Part shown: piece after piece, positions 43,730 to 53,297 of the stretch
Position numbering within the stretch: position 1 is the stretch's first letter
Layout of the letters: each line of letters begins with the position of its first letter
Origin: an uncultured Phocaeicola sp.
GTDB lineage: Bacteria; Bacteroidota; Bacteroidia; Bacteroidales; Bacteroidaceae
Direction: 5' to 3'
Assembly: GCA_947581855.1 (NCBI GenBank)
Contig: CANPVZ010000004.1
Coordinates: forward strand, 62,001 to 126,000
DNA length: 64,000 bases
Notes under the pieces: model-generated
What the model was told of the DNA's origin: nothing
Seen by the model: the letters and a program-made list of their open reading frames with translations, nothing else
The model's database searches: none
Made by a program: the position numbers and the translations under genes

Positions 43730-46700
43730 TTAAAAGTTTAGACTTAAGTTAAACGTTACCGATTTAGGAACCGGCGTCATATACAAGTTACTTTGAGATT
43801 CCGGATCCATATAGTTGTGGTAACTCGAACCCCATACAAACAGGTTGCGTGCTTCCAAGGCTACACTTGCTCCGCTTATATTCAATTTGCGCAACCATTC
43901 CGAAGGGAAACGGTATCCCAAACGGAGATTCTGCAAACGCACATAGTTTAACGGCCTCACCCACATATCCAGTGAGTTATATACCTGCGCATGATCTAAA
44001 TATAAATAGTAATCGGCCGGATAATAGTTTAGGTTCACCAAGGCTGGGAATTTGCCGGTCTTATTCTCCGGAGTCCAACGATCCAAAATATCCTTGTTTG
44101 TATTCCGTCCGGGATCATAATTGGTAATGCTGTACGAAGGAGATGTCTGTATATGCGCACCAAAATAATAAGCCAGATTCACATTCAATTCCCAATTCCG
44201 GTAATTAAAGGTATTCATAAGACCTCCTGTGTAGGGAGCGTCAGAAGTTCCCGCATAACTATAAAAATCCCGTTCTTCCGCAGCGGAAATATTCGCAGCA
44301 GTATACGTATTCATACCAAACTCATCAGGAGTCATGCCATACAGTTCTTCTCCTGTCACCACACTTCCGTCCTTCTTCACAAACTGGACGCGTCCTGTTT
44401 CTGGGTCTACTCCCTTGGTCTTCAAAACAAAGATGGCTCCTGCCGGATAACCCTCTCTGCCGGGAGTACGTTGGTCTTCCGGGATGTTCTCCTCCAGCAC
44501 CTTGTTCTGGTTATAGGCAAAGTTGAAGTTGGTATACCACGAGAAATCTTTAGTAGTGATGTTGCGTGTCTGAAGATTGATCTCCACACCCTTATTCTCC
44601 ATACTTGCCCAGTTAATGCTCATGCTTTCGAATCCGCTTTCGAGGGGAAGCATACGGGTTCCTATCAGATCCGTACCTTTTCGGTAGTAGTAATCCACGC
44701 TCAGATTTACTGCCTGATTCAACATGGCAAAGTCGAGTCCTACATTGTAAGAGGCTGTCTTCTCCCAACGCAACTTAGCATTAGGAGCCGAATCGATGGT
44801 GATGTTGCTCTCCGTATTGCCGGGCAAAATACTGATATTTCCATAAGTTCCCACCAAGAACGGGGAGGTATTCTTATCGATGTTACCTTGTAAACCATAT
44901 GAAAAGCGCAAAGCCAGATTATCCATCCAGGAACGGGCACTGTTCAAGAATTGTTCATTGGAAGCGCGCCATAAGCCGCTGAACGAATAGATAGGCAACC
45001 AACGATATTTGTCGTCCACGCCGAAAAGGTCGGAACCGTCTGAACGGACGCTTGCCCCTACCACATACCGATTCATCAATGTATACGATCCGTTGGCATA
45101 AAACGAGGCAAAAGCATTCACCGTCTTGGTTTGCGAGCTTAGCGGATAGTCTTTGGCCTGATCCAAATCTTTAAAAACCAATGGAATAGTCGTCAACGTC
45201 TTCGGGTCGTATCCATAACCGGTAGATGAATGAGTATCATACCAATTCTTGCGAATTTCTGTACCGGCCATCACCTGCACATCATGTATCTCATTAAAGG
45301 TTTTCTTCCATTCTCCCTGCGCCTTCCACGTAAACTGCGAAGTAGTGGACTCGTTCACCTTATGCATACCTCCTGTGGAAGGGATCACATATTTATATTC
45401 ACCACTCGCCTTGTCCCAATATCTACTGTTGAGGTACATATTACGCAGGGTAAAGGTATGCTGTCCCACATACTGGTCTTGCGAAGAATTGTCCCATTGC
45501 GCACCCAACTGTGTGGTAAACTTCAGTTGGTCATTCAAGCGCAGTTCGGCATCAAAAATCGCGTTCAGCGAGGTAATAGTCGTTTTATTATGGGTATTGT
45601 CCCGCTCTTCAAAGATATTAAAGCCGCGGTTCGGATCCGGATCACTGCTGGAAGAGATGTCATAATCATACACATAATTACCCTCCGCATCGTATGGACG
45701 GTAATACGGATTAGCCGTACGGGAATAGAAAATAGGATTGGAATAACCATACGTATCCGTTATAAAATTCCGGCTCTTCCGGCGGTTGGCAAAGATAGAA
45801 ACTCCCACTTTAAAGAGTTTGTTTACCTGATAAGAGGTTTTGCTGGTTAAGTTGAAACGGTTGTTACTTACACCCGGCACATTACCGTTCTCCACCATAT
45901 ATCCCAACGAATTGTAATAGGTCACTTTCTCGCTTCCTCCTGAAATGCTTACGTTATATTCCTGTGTAAAGGCATCACGGAACAGGATGTCCCCCCAATC
46001 GGTGTTAATGGTTTTCAGCTTATTGATTTCGTTCTGCGCTTCAGTGGTCAGCCCGGCCCAACCTTGAGCACGATATGCATCAAACAAATTATATTTCCTC
46101 AACACATCAGCTACTCCGCCTTTCTCGTTGAATATTTGCATAGGCGAATAATAGGCTTCTCCATACGGTTCTTTCATCAACTGCAACTCCAGATTGATTT
46201 TCTCCTCCGCATTCATCAGGTTCAAACGGTCGGTATCTAAGTTCGGCGTATAAGTAAGCTTGGTATTGAAATTGATGACCGGCTTACCGGAACGTCCCTT
46301 CTTAGTGGTGATCACAATCACACCGTTGGCCGCACGGGCACCGTAGATGGCCGTAGCCGCCGCATCCTTCAAGATGGTAATGCTTTCGATGTCATTCGGG
46401 CTCAGACCGGCGATAGACGACTGCGCCATGTTCGTAATATCATTATCGTTATTGGGATCCAACGCAGGGATGTCCGTGCCTTCCAAAGGCATTCCGTCCA
46501 GCACCCAGAGCGGGTCTTGCGTTCCGTTGAGCGACGCCGTACCGCGAATACGGATACGGGCAGGCGAACCCGGCGCACCGGAAGTGCTGGTTACCGATAC
46601 TCCGGCTACCTGTCCTGCCAAAGCTTGGTCGATACTCTTCACGCCACCTAACATGGCATCTGTAACTTCGACTTTGGAAACGGCTGCCGTCAATTTGCGG

Positions 46701-47080
46701 CGTTCCAGCTCCTGATAACCTGTTACCACCACATCGCCCAACGTATGGGATGAGACTTGTAACACGATGCGATAAGTATCTTTTCCTCTCTGCAAGGTTA
46801 TAGTTTGTTCGTCATAACCTATGTAACTACATAGCAATTTCGTTACCTCTTCCGGTATGGAAAGCGTAAAGTTTCCATCCATATCGGTAATCGTACCCAA
46901 TGTCGCCTGGTCGGAACCGATCTTTTTCAGCTCCTCGGCAGGCACATATACTGAAGCACCAATCAAAGGCTGGTCATCGTCTCCGGAGAGTACCACACCA
47001 TTGATGGTACGGTTGCCGGCACTGGCCATCACCAGTGCATTGGCAAGCAAGCATACAATAATGCACAATTGTTTTCTCAT
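43730..47080 (-). CDS. SusC/RagA-family TonB-dependent outer-membrane transporter
   Basis: The 1116-residue protein has a signal peptide (1-22), a carboxypeptidase-regulatory-like domain (about 25-110, GTITDMDGNFTLSIPEE) and a plug domain (about 115-240, IDQALAGQVAGVSVTSTSG, RIRGTASLNGTQDPLWVLDG). The 22-strand-type barrel ends VPKSVTFNLSLNF. SusC-type proteins import ligands captured by SusD using TonB energy. It lies between a secreted metalloprotease and SusD in one operon, with an 87-base gap upstream and none downstream. The linked metalloprotease may point to a peptide or glycoprotein ligand (inference). Confidence 0.96.
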   Translation of the reverse strand: MRKQLCIIVCLLANALVMASAGNRTINGVVLSGDDDQPLIGASVYVPAEELKKIGSDQATLGTITDMDGNFTLSIPEEVTKLLCSYIGYDEQTITLQRGKDTYRIVLQVSSHTLGDVVVTGYQELERRKLTAAVSKVEVTDAMLGGVKSIDQALAGQVAGVSVTSTSGAPGSPARIRIRGTASLNGTQDPLWVLDGMPLEGTDIPALDPNNDNDITNMAQSSIAGLSPNDIESITILKDAAATAIYGARAANGVIVITTKKGRSGKPVINFNTKLTYTPNLDTDRLNLMNAEEKINLELQLMKEPYGEAYYSPMQIFNEKGGVADVLRKYNLFDAYRAQGWAGLTTEAQNEINKLKTINTDWGDILFRDAFTQEYNVSISGGSEKVTYYNSLGYMVENGNVPGVSNNRFNLTSKTSYQVNKLFKVGVSIFANRRKSRNFITDTYGYSNPIFYSRTANPYYRPYDAEGNYVYDYDISSSSDPDPNRGFNIFEERDNTHNKTTITSLNAIFDAELRLNDQLKFTTQLGAQWDNSSQDQYVGQHTFTLRNMYLNSRYWDKASGEYKYVIPSTGGMHKVNESTTSQFTWKAQGEWKKTFNEIHDVQVMAGTEIRKNWYDTHSSTGYGYDPKTLTTIPLVFKDLDQAKDYPLSSQTKTVNAFASFYANGSYTLMNRYVVGASVRSDGSDLFGVDDKYRWLPIYSFSGLWRASNEQFLNSARSWMDNLALRFSYGLQGNIDKNTSPFLVGTYGNISILPGNTESNITIDSAPNAKLRWEKTASYNVGLDFAMLNQAVNLSVDYYYRKGTDLIGTRMLPLESGFESMSINWASMENKGVEINLQTRNITTKDFSWYTNFNFAYNQNKVLEENIPEDQRTPGREGYPAGAIFVLKTKGVDPETGRVQFVKKDGSVVTGEELYGMTPDEFGMNTYTAANISAAEERDFYSYAGTSDAPYTGGLMNTFNYRNWELNVNLAYYFGAHIQTSPSYSITNYDPGRNTNKDILDRWTPENKTGKFPALVNLNYYPADYYLYLDHAQVYNSLDMWVRPLNYVRLQNLRLGYRFPSEWLRKLNISGASVALEARNLFVWGSSYHNYMDPESQSNLYMTPVPKSVTFNLSLNF

Positions 47081-47167
47081 TGAATAATAATCGAATTTAG
47101 TTGTTAATCATCCTCTTTCATTTCTCTCTATATCAAGGACAGTCCGCCACTAGGTTGGAAGACATCG

Positions 47168-49798
47168 TCACTTTATTCCTAACGCTGTATTAATACGCAG
47201 AATCATATCTTCGTAATGATATCTCGTTGCTGTATCAGAAGTACCTAAACGGCTTTGCAATAATCTCTTAATCCGCAACAACTCACCGCGTTTTACAGAA
47301 ATGGCATCGGAAATACGGTTTAATTGCGAACCATAGAAATTCAGTACACGCGGCGCACCCATACGTTCTCCGGTACGGAGTGCACGCTGTTCGGCTTCAT
47401 GGCAGCTACAGAACGGCACGGCCGTATCAAACAGGAAATGGTTATCCGTTATCTTCTTATTGATTTTCACCGCTTCCGGTTCGGCAGCAGCGGTCAATAA
47501 CGCATCCAGAAAGTTCTTTTGCAACGAACGCTGCATCACATCGGGTGTTCCCCCACGTTCGGTTATTCCGAAAATACTCTTGTGTAATCTGTCCATCAGT
47601 TCCACTACCGTAAATGCTTTCTTTCCGTTCACAGACTCGTTCTCAAGCATACGCATCAAACGGTTGTTGCCCAATAAATCCCACAGAATATACGCCTGCG
47701 CATTCTTTAATATCTGGGTAGGAGCATTTTCTTGCATGCCGTTCGGCGTATCGCGCAAAAGATAGGTATACTGTCCTACTTCCGTATCAAACAGCCATGT
47801 GGGATAAGTCAACACCTCATCGAGCAAGAACTTCAACGCAGCTTGTTGCTTCTCTTTCTCCACAAAAGTATAAGTCTTTACTCCATCGCCCACGGTTGTA
47901 TTTTCTATATAGATGCCACCAATGTTGGCCAGCACATGGTACAGATAGTTGTTCCATTGGTTGATAACCGCATAGTAAAGGCGCGAAGCCTCTTCGTAAG
48001 TCTGTCCCTTTTCGCTGGTTGTAGTCCACTGAATGATTTGCGGTACAATACGTTTCAAGTTTTCGATACCCAACTGGGAAGAGCGTACAGGGTCGTCGCC
48101 CAAATCTTCATTCTGAGCACGGGGATCTACTGCATCGCGTACGTCCTGTGCTTCGCTATATTTATAGAGACGGCCCGTATGCTTGCCTAAGAAGTCGGCT
48201 AACAGCTCCTTTTCTTCCTCAGGCGAGTTTTTGCCATACCAGCGGTAACCGTATTCGATAGCGAACATATCGTAAACCCCGATATGCGGAGAGAGTACCT
48301 TTACTCCATCCCCAGGTTGAGCAATATAATTAAAACGAGCATAGTCCATGATGGATGAGGCTGTAGATTTCATCTTGGAAGTAAACGCCTCGGAACGCAA
48401 CGAGTCTGTAGGGAAAGCAGCCGAACCGCGCATGTTATGGCGCAATCCCAAAGAATGCCCCACTTCATGACAAGCAACAAAACGGATGGCATCGCCCATT
48501 AAAGAATCGGGCAACTGCACACCGCGCGCTTCCGGACATACTGCACCTGTCTGTACCGTAATCCATTCGCGCACCATGGAAAGTACGTTGTGCCACCACA
48601 TGATGTCTGCTTCCAGAATCTCGCCCGAACGGGGATCGAGTACCGAGGGACCCATCGCATTCTTTTTTTCCGAAGCGGCATACGTAAGCACCGAATAGTT
48701 CACATCGTCCATATCAACCTGCATGCTGTCCGTCACCTCTATAGCACGGATGGCATTCTTGAAACCGGCCTTTTCGAAAGCCGCCTGCCAATCTTCAATG
48801 CCTTGTTTTATGTATTTGCGCCACGGGTATGGGGTGGAATTATCAATATAAAACACAATGGGTTTGACAGGCTCCACCAATTGCCCGTTTAAATAAGCTT
48901 CCCGCTCTTCAGGCTTCGGTTCCAGACGCCAACGGGTGATGTAGTGAGTCTTGTCCGCACGCTGCTGCGCATCGCTGAAACTCAGTAGTGAATTGGTGAA
49001 ATAACCCACCTTCTGATTGCCGTAACGTCCCATCATAGGTTGTTCGGGCAACAATAATAGAGACGAACTGACTTCTACCGTCACGTATACGCTGGTAGTT
49101 CCTTCGGTTACCTTCGTTGTAAGTTCCGAAGTAGCCACTACATTGTTTGGGAAGGCCTTTACGGAAAGGATGCGCGAAAGGTTCTTTATGGCCGAAGTAC
49201 CCAAATTGATATTGGTAAATACGTTATTGACGCTTGTCTCCGAACCGTCGTAAATATCATTCACCTTAATCACCAACGCCGTAGAGTCGGCATTGATCGC
49301 TTCGATTTTAAATGCGGTAATCAGTGGAGAAATGAAATTGTCCTCCACGGAACGACGGATGGCATCGGTTGCGGGTACTAACGGCAAAGGGCGTTTCTGG
49401 CGAAACATCACTTTTCCGGCCGCCTTATCCCATTCCACACTCACCATTTGATTTTCGTAGTTTACACCGCGATTCACACCCGCTTCGTTCAGTTCCGAAG
49501 GTACACGTTGCAGTTTGTTTACCACCAACATGTCGCGGCCTAACAATGACGTAGGAATCTCGAAATAATAATCACCTTTCTTCTGATATATGGTAAACAT
49601 CCCCTTTTTAGCTTCGCTCCCTTCTACCAGTTTCTCATAATCGGTCTTTACCTTCTCTTCCTTCTCCTGTTTCTTCTTTTTCTTTTTAAACCAGCCCATG
49701 CTTTCGGTAGCAGGGACAGTTGCATTTGCTGCGATACATTCACCTCCTATCAACATACAGGCAATGACCGCCGCCATTACTTTACCATACCTTTTCAT
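47168..49798 (-). CDS. Zinc-dependent metalloprotease with DUF5117/DUF5118-type domains
   Basis: The 876-residue protein has a signal peptide (about 1-24), a Lys-rich stretch FKKKKKKQEKEEKVKTDYEK, and a long N-terminal region typical of the DUF5117 proteins. The zincin active site is VACHEVGHSLGLRHNMRGS, an HExxHxxGxxH motif of the metzincin kind. It is exported, probably to the periplasm or surface, and cleaves proteins. The frame extends to a TTG, but the ATG at 49798 (MKRYGKVM) starts the signal peptide. It heads the operon with SusC and SusD. Target proteins are unknown. Confidence 0.93.
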   Translation of the reverse strand: MKRYGKVMAAVIACMLIGGECIAANATVPATESMGWFKKKKKKQEKEEKVKTDYEKLVEGSEAKKGMFTIYQKKGDYYFEIPTSLLGRDMLVVNKLQRVPSELNEAGVNRGVNYENQMVSVEWDKAAGKVMFRQKRPLPLVPATDAIRRSVEDNFISPLITAFKIEAINADSTALVIKVNDIYDGSETSVNNVFTNINLGTSAIKNLSRILSVKAFPNNVVATSELTTKVTEGTTSVYVTVEVSSSLLLLPEQPMMGRYGNQKVGYFTNSLLSFSDAQQRADKTHYITRWRLEPKPEEREAYLNGQLVEPVKPIVFYIDNSTPYPWRKYIKQGIEDWQAAFEKAGFKNAIRAIEVTDSMQVDMDDVNYSVLTYAASEKKNAMGPSVLDPRSGEILEADIMWWHNVLSMVREWITVQTGAVCPEARGVQLPDSLMGDAIRFVACHEVGHSLGLRHNMRGSAAFPTDSLRSEAFTSKMKSTASSIMDYARFNYIAQPGDGVKVLSPHIGVYDMFAIEYGYRWYGKNSPEEEKELLADFLGKHTGRLYKYSEAQDVRDAVDPRAQNEDLGDDPVRSSQLGIENLKRIVPQIIQWTTTSEKGQTYEEASRLYYAVINQWNNYLYHVLANIGGIYIENTTVGDGVKTYTFVEKEKQQAALKFLLDEVLTYPTWLFDTEVGQYTYLLRDTPNGMQENAPTQILKNAQAYILWDLLGNNRLMRMLENESVNGKKAFTVVELMDRLHKSIFGITERGGTPDVMQRSLQKNFLDALLTAAAEPEAVKINKKITDNHFLFDTAVPFCSCHEAEQRALRTGERMGAPRVLNFYGSQLNRISDAISVKRGELLRIKRLLQSRLGTSDTATRYHYEDMILRINTALGIK

Positions 49799-49856
49799 CA
49801 AGTTTCTAATAGATTTAATGATTTTATTAAAGTTGTGCCATTATAGAAATAGCCTG

Positions 49857-49864
49857 CAAATGTA
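49857..49864 (-). promoter_or_regulatory. -7 box of the metalloprotease-SusC-SusD operon
   Basis: TACATTTG on the minus strand fits TAnnTTTG, about 60 bases before the ATG. Confidence 0.45.
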
Positions 49865-50045
49865 CAAACAATTGATTATAAAGAGGTCTTTGCCAGGCTT
49901 CTGATTATATATATAAAAGAATTATTAACTAGCATCCTGCCACTATTCTTTAGTTTTATTTGCAGTTTAGTCAAAATAGAGTGCATTTCCTCGAAGAAAA
50001 CAAATAAGAGTCGAGCCGACTTTATATAAAATAAAGACAACGGAG

Positions 50046-50102
50046 ACTTTTTCTTATGACACCGGTATATAAATGGAGATTTATATCTACTTTTGCGGAA
50101 AT
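50046..50102 (+). promoter_or_regulatory. Promoter with inverted repeat, near-identical to the one at 52364
   Basis: GACTTTTTCTTAT starts a 57-base segment that contains ATATAAA-N6-TTTATAT (50067-50086) and the -7 box TACTTTTG (50088-50095). About 48 of 57 bases agree with the segment before the HAD gene, including both arms of the inverted repeat while the six-base loop differs. The inverted repeat sits where a regulator could block or recruit polymerase. Confidence 0.55.
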
Positions 50103-50137
50103 AAACGAATATAAACCTATCGATAAATACATTAAAG

Positions 50138-51586
50138 ATGAAAACACATTTCGGATGGCTGATGCTCCTGTTGTTCCTGACCGGAAGCATGCTGGCACAA
50201 GAGAAGAAAACGGTTAAAGTGGCGTGCATAGGCAACAGTATCACGCAAGGCGTTGGAGTGAAGAATATGTTTCAAGACAGTTACCCCGGCATACTGGCTC
50301 AATGGCTGGGCAAGGGATATGATGTACGAAACTTCGGGTACAGCGGACGCACGATGTTGATGAACGGAGACCGCCCTTATATGAAAGAACAAAAATATCG
50401 GGATGCATTAGCTTTCCAGCCGGACATCGTTACCATCAAACTGGGTACAAACGATACGAAAGACATTAACTGGCCGGCCCACGGACATGAATTCGAACAC
50501 GATATGCGTACTATGGTGGCCGCATTCCAGGCACTCCCCTCCCATCCTGCCATTTATCTGTGTTACCCGGTGCCGCCCACTAAGGTACAATGGACTATTA
50601 ACGACAGCACCATCACCCAACATATTATTCCTATCATCGACAAGATAGCCAAGGATATGCAGGTAAAAGTAATCGACCTGCACACGCCGTTGCTTCCTTA
50701 TCCCGAATGTTTCCCCGATTGTGTGCATCCCAACGAAGAAGGCGCTTTGCGCATCGCAACAGAGATTTATCGCTCTCTGACAGGTAAAGAACCGGAAGCA
50801 TATGCTCCTAAACAACCGTTCCCCGGAAAACGTTCCACGTGGAAAGGTTTCGATAAATATACTTTTTATTTCCAAGGAAGACAAGCTATTGTAGTAGCGC
50901 CCAAAGAAGAAGGGAAAGTATCGGACAGCTCTTCTGCCAACTCCTACGCCAAAAACCGCGAATGGATATGGCGCCCGGCTTTCTTCGGCGCATTCGCCTC
51001 CGTCGATTCGGCGTTGCTGGAAAGGGGATTCCATGTAGTATACTACGACCTGACACATCTATACGGCAGCCCGCGGGCAGTGAAACTAGGCAATGACTTC
51101 TATAAAACGATGACAAAGTTCTACAAACTCAACAAAAAGGTAACGCTGGAAGGTTTCAGCCGCGGCGGTTACTTTGCATTGAACTGGGCTGCTACCTACC
51201 CTCAAAAAGTGGCTTGCCTATATGTAGACGCTCCCGTATGCAACATCGAGAGCTGGCCATCGCGCAAAGAGCCTCAGCTATGGAACGATTTCCTCACAGA
51301 ATGGAACTTGACGGAAGCGGATATGGCAGATTTCAAAGGGAACCCGACAGATCGCACAGAGCCGGTTGCCAAAGCCGCTATCCCGGTGATAGCCGTTTGC
51401 GGCACAGCAGACAAAGTGGTTCCGTATGAAGAGAACTTTGCCGTATGGAAAGAACGGTTCGAACAATCGGGAGGAAAAGTGGAACTCATCCTGAAAGAGG
51501 GATACGGCCATCATCCGCACAGCTTGGAAAACCCTACTCCCATTGTAGATTTTATTATGAAACATACTTCTGCCGCAGAACGATAG
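50138..51586 (+). CDS. Secreted SGNH hydrolase fused to an alpha/beta hydrolase
   Basis: The 482-residue protein has a signal peptide (about 1-21). The SGNH/GDSL domain (about 27-215) has block I GNSITQG, block III GTNDT and block V DCVHPNEEG with the Asp-His pair. A second domain (about 235-480) has the alpha/beta-hydrolase nucleophile GFSRGG, then GTADKVVP with Asp and GYGHHPH with His. Both triads look complete. Such proteins deacylate glycans or small esters, so two esterase or esterase/peptidase activities may be combined. It stands alone between the two Sus loci and uses a promoter twin to that of the HAD gene. Confidence 0.88.
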   Translation: MKTHFGWLMLLLFLTGSMLAQEKKTVKVACIGNSITQGVGVKNMFQDSYPGILAQWLGKGYDVRNFGYSGRTMLMNGDRPYMKEQKYRDALAFQPDIVTIKLGTNDTKDINWPAHGHEFEHDMRTMVAAFQALPSHPAIYLCYPVPPTKVQWTINDSTITQHIIPIIDKIAKDMQVKVIDLHTPLLPYPECFPDCVHPNEEGALRIATEIYRSLTGKEPEAYAPKQPFPGKRSTWKGFDKYTFYFQGRQAIVVAPKEEGKVSDSSSANSYAKNREWIWRPAFFGAFASVDSALLERGFHVVYYDLTHLYGSPRAVKLGNDFYKTMTKFYKLNKKVTLEGFSRGGYFALNWAATYPQKVACLYVDAPVCNIESWPSRKEPQLWNDFLTEWNLTEADMADFKGNPTDRTEPVAKAAIPVIAVCGTADKVVPYEENFAVWKERFEQSGGKVELILKEGYGHHPHSLENPTPIVDFIMKHTSAAER

Positions 51587-51630
51587 AGTATACCAACCTA
51601 ACCGGAGGCTCTGGAAAGAGCCACTTGCCG

Positions 51631-51764
51631 TTGCACGGATTTGTGCCAATACGGTGGCACACCTGTGACAGCAGGCGTGTCACAACTGTGACATACGTTA
51701 AGTCACAACTATGCCAATCAATATGTCACACCTGTGCCACAAGCGTGGCACAATGTGGCATATA
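51631..51764. repeat. Intergenic array F, 23-bp period, TGNCAC/GTGNCA core
   Basis: TGGCAC, TGTCAC, AGTCAC, TGTCAC and TGGCAC start at 51655, 51678, 51701, 51724 and 51746, that is 23, 23, 23 and 22 bp apart. In the first four units a GTGNCA (once ATGCCA) follows after a four-base spacer, usually ACCT or AACT, so each is a hyphenated palindrome. A weaker copy precedes at 51631. It fills most of the gap between two convergent genes. Confidence 0.8.
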
Positions 51765-51775
51765 CAGGTAAGGCA

Positions 51776-52099
51776 TTACCTTCCGCAAGAAGTCTCTTCG
51801 GTATAATAGTCGGCTACCACCCTACTAATGCGGATCTTATTGCAATAAGTACTCACTTTCACATGCTCGGGATGAGTCTGGTACGTACTTAAATCCGCCT
51901 CGTTTTCAAACGTCGACACCAATACGGCATCGTACGCCGCATCCGACTTGTTGACATTGATACCCACTTCCAAAGATTTTATTTGCGGAATCACACCTAC
52001 CAACGCTTCCAGATGTTCTTTCATCCATTGCGCATTCTCCGCCTTACTTTTTCCTTCGGCAAACTCTTCGAGTTTCCACATTACAATATGTTTCAGCAT
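51776..52099 (-). CDS. Dabb-family protein (stress-responsive alpha/beta barrel)
   Basis: The 107-residue protein fits the Dabb domain. It starts MLKHIVMWKL, has SLEVGINVNKSDAAYDAVLV and STFENEADLSTYQTHPEHV, and ends after VVADYY. Family members form dimeric ferredoxin-like barrels; some bind small aromatic compounds, most lack a known role. The frame reaches a TTG two codons upstream, but the ATG at 52099 is preferred. A TATCTTTG box lies 36 bases upstream. It converges with the SGNH fusion gene across array F. Confidence 0.9.
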   Translation of the reverse strand: MLKHIVMWKLEEFAEGKSKAENAQWMKEHLEALVGVIPQIKSLEVGINVNKSDAAYDAVLVSTFENEADLSTYQTHPEHVKVSTYCNKIRISRVVADYYTEETSCGR

Positions 52100-52134
52100 A
52101 TACAATTATGTTTTTAAATGGTTATTTCGGTCGG

Positions 52135-52142
52135 CAAAGATA
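52135..52142 (-). promoter_or_regulatory. -7 box of the Dabb gene
   Basis: TATCTTTG on the minus strand matches TAnnTTTG. Confidence 0.5.
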
Positions 52143-52363
52143 CGACAAAAACATTCTTCCTATCCATAACAAACTTATAAAGTCCGCCATACATCCGAAA
52201 AACGTTTGCCATCGACAAGAGACAAACAAATTCGATGCCTATCATTAAAGCACAAAGGAGGTGACGATACGGTTAAAGCGATGGAGTTTCTCAATCTTCA
52301 TGATACCTTTCCTCTAAGAAAACAAACAGGATTCGGGAAAACGTTGTTAAAGATAGGAATGAA

Positions 52364-52424
52364 CTAGACTTTTTCTTATAACATCGGCATATAAACCGCG
52401 ATTTATATCTAAATTTGCCGAAAA
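52364..52424 (+). promoter_or_regulatory. Promoter with inverted repeat, twin of 50046-50102
   Basis: The segment repeats GACTTTTTCTTAT and ATATAAA-N6-TTTATAT (52389-52408), followed by the -7 box TAAATTTG (52410-52417). The ATG is only 14 bases after the box, so the leader would be under 10 bases. Confidence 0.55.
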
Positions 52425-52430
52425 AAGTAA

Positions 52431-53075
52431 ATGAAGCAACATTTATTCTTCGATCTCGACGGCACCCTATCCGACCCTATGCTCGGCATCACCCACTCCG
52501 TGCAACATGCATTAAAAAAATATGGTATTACGGTAGACAATCTACAGCAACTTTGCCCTTTTATAGGGCCTCCTTTGCAAGATTCGTTTCAAGACTTCTA
52601 CGGTTTCTCCAAAGAAGAAGCCGACCAGGCATGCGAATATTATAACGAGTATTTCCTTACAAAAGGACTTTATGAAAACACGCTCTACCCCGGCATGAAA
52701 GAATTTCTGCAACTGCAGGCCGACAAGGGAAAGACGCTTTATGTAGCCACCTCCAAACCCGAGCAACTGGCGAGACAAATACTGGAATATTTCGATATCG
52801 ATTCTTATTTTCACTACATAGGTGGTGACACCATGCAACGCACCCGCTCGGCCAAAGCAAAGGTGATACGTTATATAATGGAGGCAAACGGTCTCACTGA
52901 CCCCTCCGCCATCTTAATGATAGGCGACCGGAAACACGATATCATCGGAGCGAAAGAAGTGGGAATACAATCGGTAGGAGTACTTTACGGATACGGTGAC
53001 CGCAAAGAGTTGACGCAAGCCGGCGCCGATTACATTGTAGAGGATTTGGAAGAGCTGGAAGCCCTGTTGGCCTAG
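52431..53075 (+). CDS. HAD-superfamily phosphatase, phosphoglycolate phosphatase-like
   Basis: The 214-residue protein has HAD motif I FFDLDGTLSD (Asp8 nucleophile, Asp10), a helical C1 cap (about 18-85), motif II VATSKPEQ, the Lys in RSAKAKVI and motif IV IGDRKHDIIGAK. Size and order fit Gph/PGMB-type small-molecule phosphatases, which hydrolyse phosphoglycolate or other phosphate esters in the cytoplasm. The substrate is undetermined. It stands alone. Its promoter shares sequence with that of the SGNH fusion gene, so the two may respond to one regulator. Confidence 0.92.
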   Translation: MKQHLFFDLDGTLSDPMLGITHSVQHALKKYGITVDNLQQLCPFIGPPLQDSFQDFYGFSKEEADQACEYYNEYFLTKGLYENTLYPGMKEFLQLQADKGKTLYVATSKPEQLARQILEYFDIDSYFHYIGGDTMQRTRSAKAKVIRYIMEANGLTDPSAILMIGDRKHDIIGAKEVGIQSVGVLYGYGDRKELTQAGADYIVEDLEELEALLA

Positions 53076-53220
53076 ATTTCATTTCAATATTTTGTTCAGA
53101 CTCTCCCCTTGCTTTCTCACATCATAAAGCAGATAACGACATCAAAAGTTCGTTATATATAGCAAATTCCTAAACATCCGGAATCTCTCAAGCAAAGTTT
53201 TACATATTCGGCAAATATGC

Positions 53221-53256
53221 AAAAAGAGCCGCGCCTCACGGCGCAACTCTCTTTTT
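53221..53256. terminator. Bidirectional terminator between the HAD and second SusD genes
   Basis: AAAAAGAG and CTCTTTTT flank a GC-rich inner stem (GCGCC against GGCGC). Either strand would yield a hairpin followed by a U-run, as expected between convergent genes. Confidence 0.8.
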
Positions 53257-53297
53257 ATAATCATAAAACCCGAAAAAATCTAATTAACATACCATCG

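Noticed and set aside
44153-44893. Plus-strand 246-codon ORF within the SusC gene
   Set aside because: It is the antisense shadow of a well-supported SusC coding sequence.
46347-46715. Antisense ORF over the SusC plug
   Set aside because: It is a shadow frame; the opposite strand encodes the conserved plug motifs.
50832-50847. CACGTG-centred parS-like sequence
   Set aside because: It has four mismatches to the consensus and lies inside the SGNH coding region.
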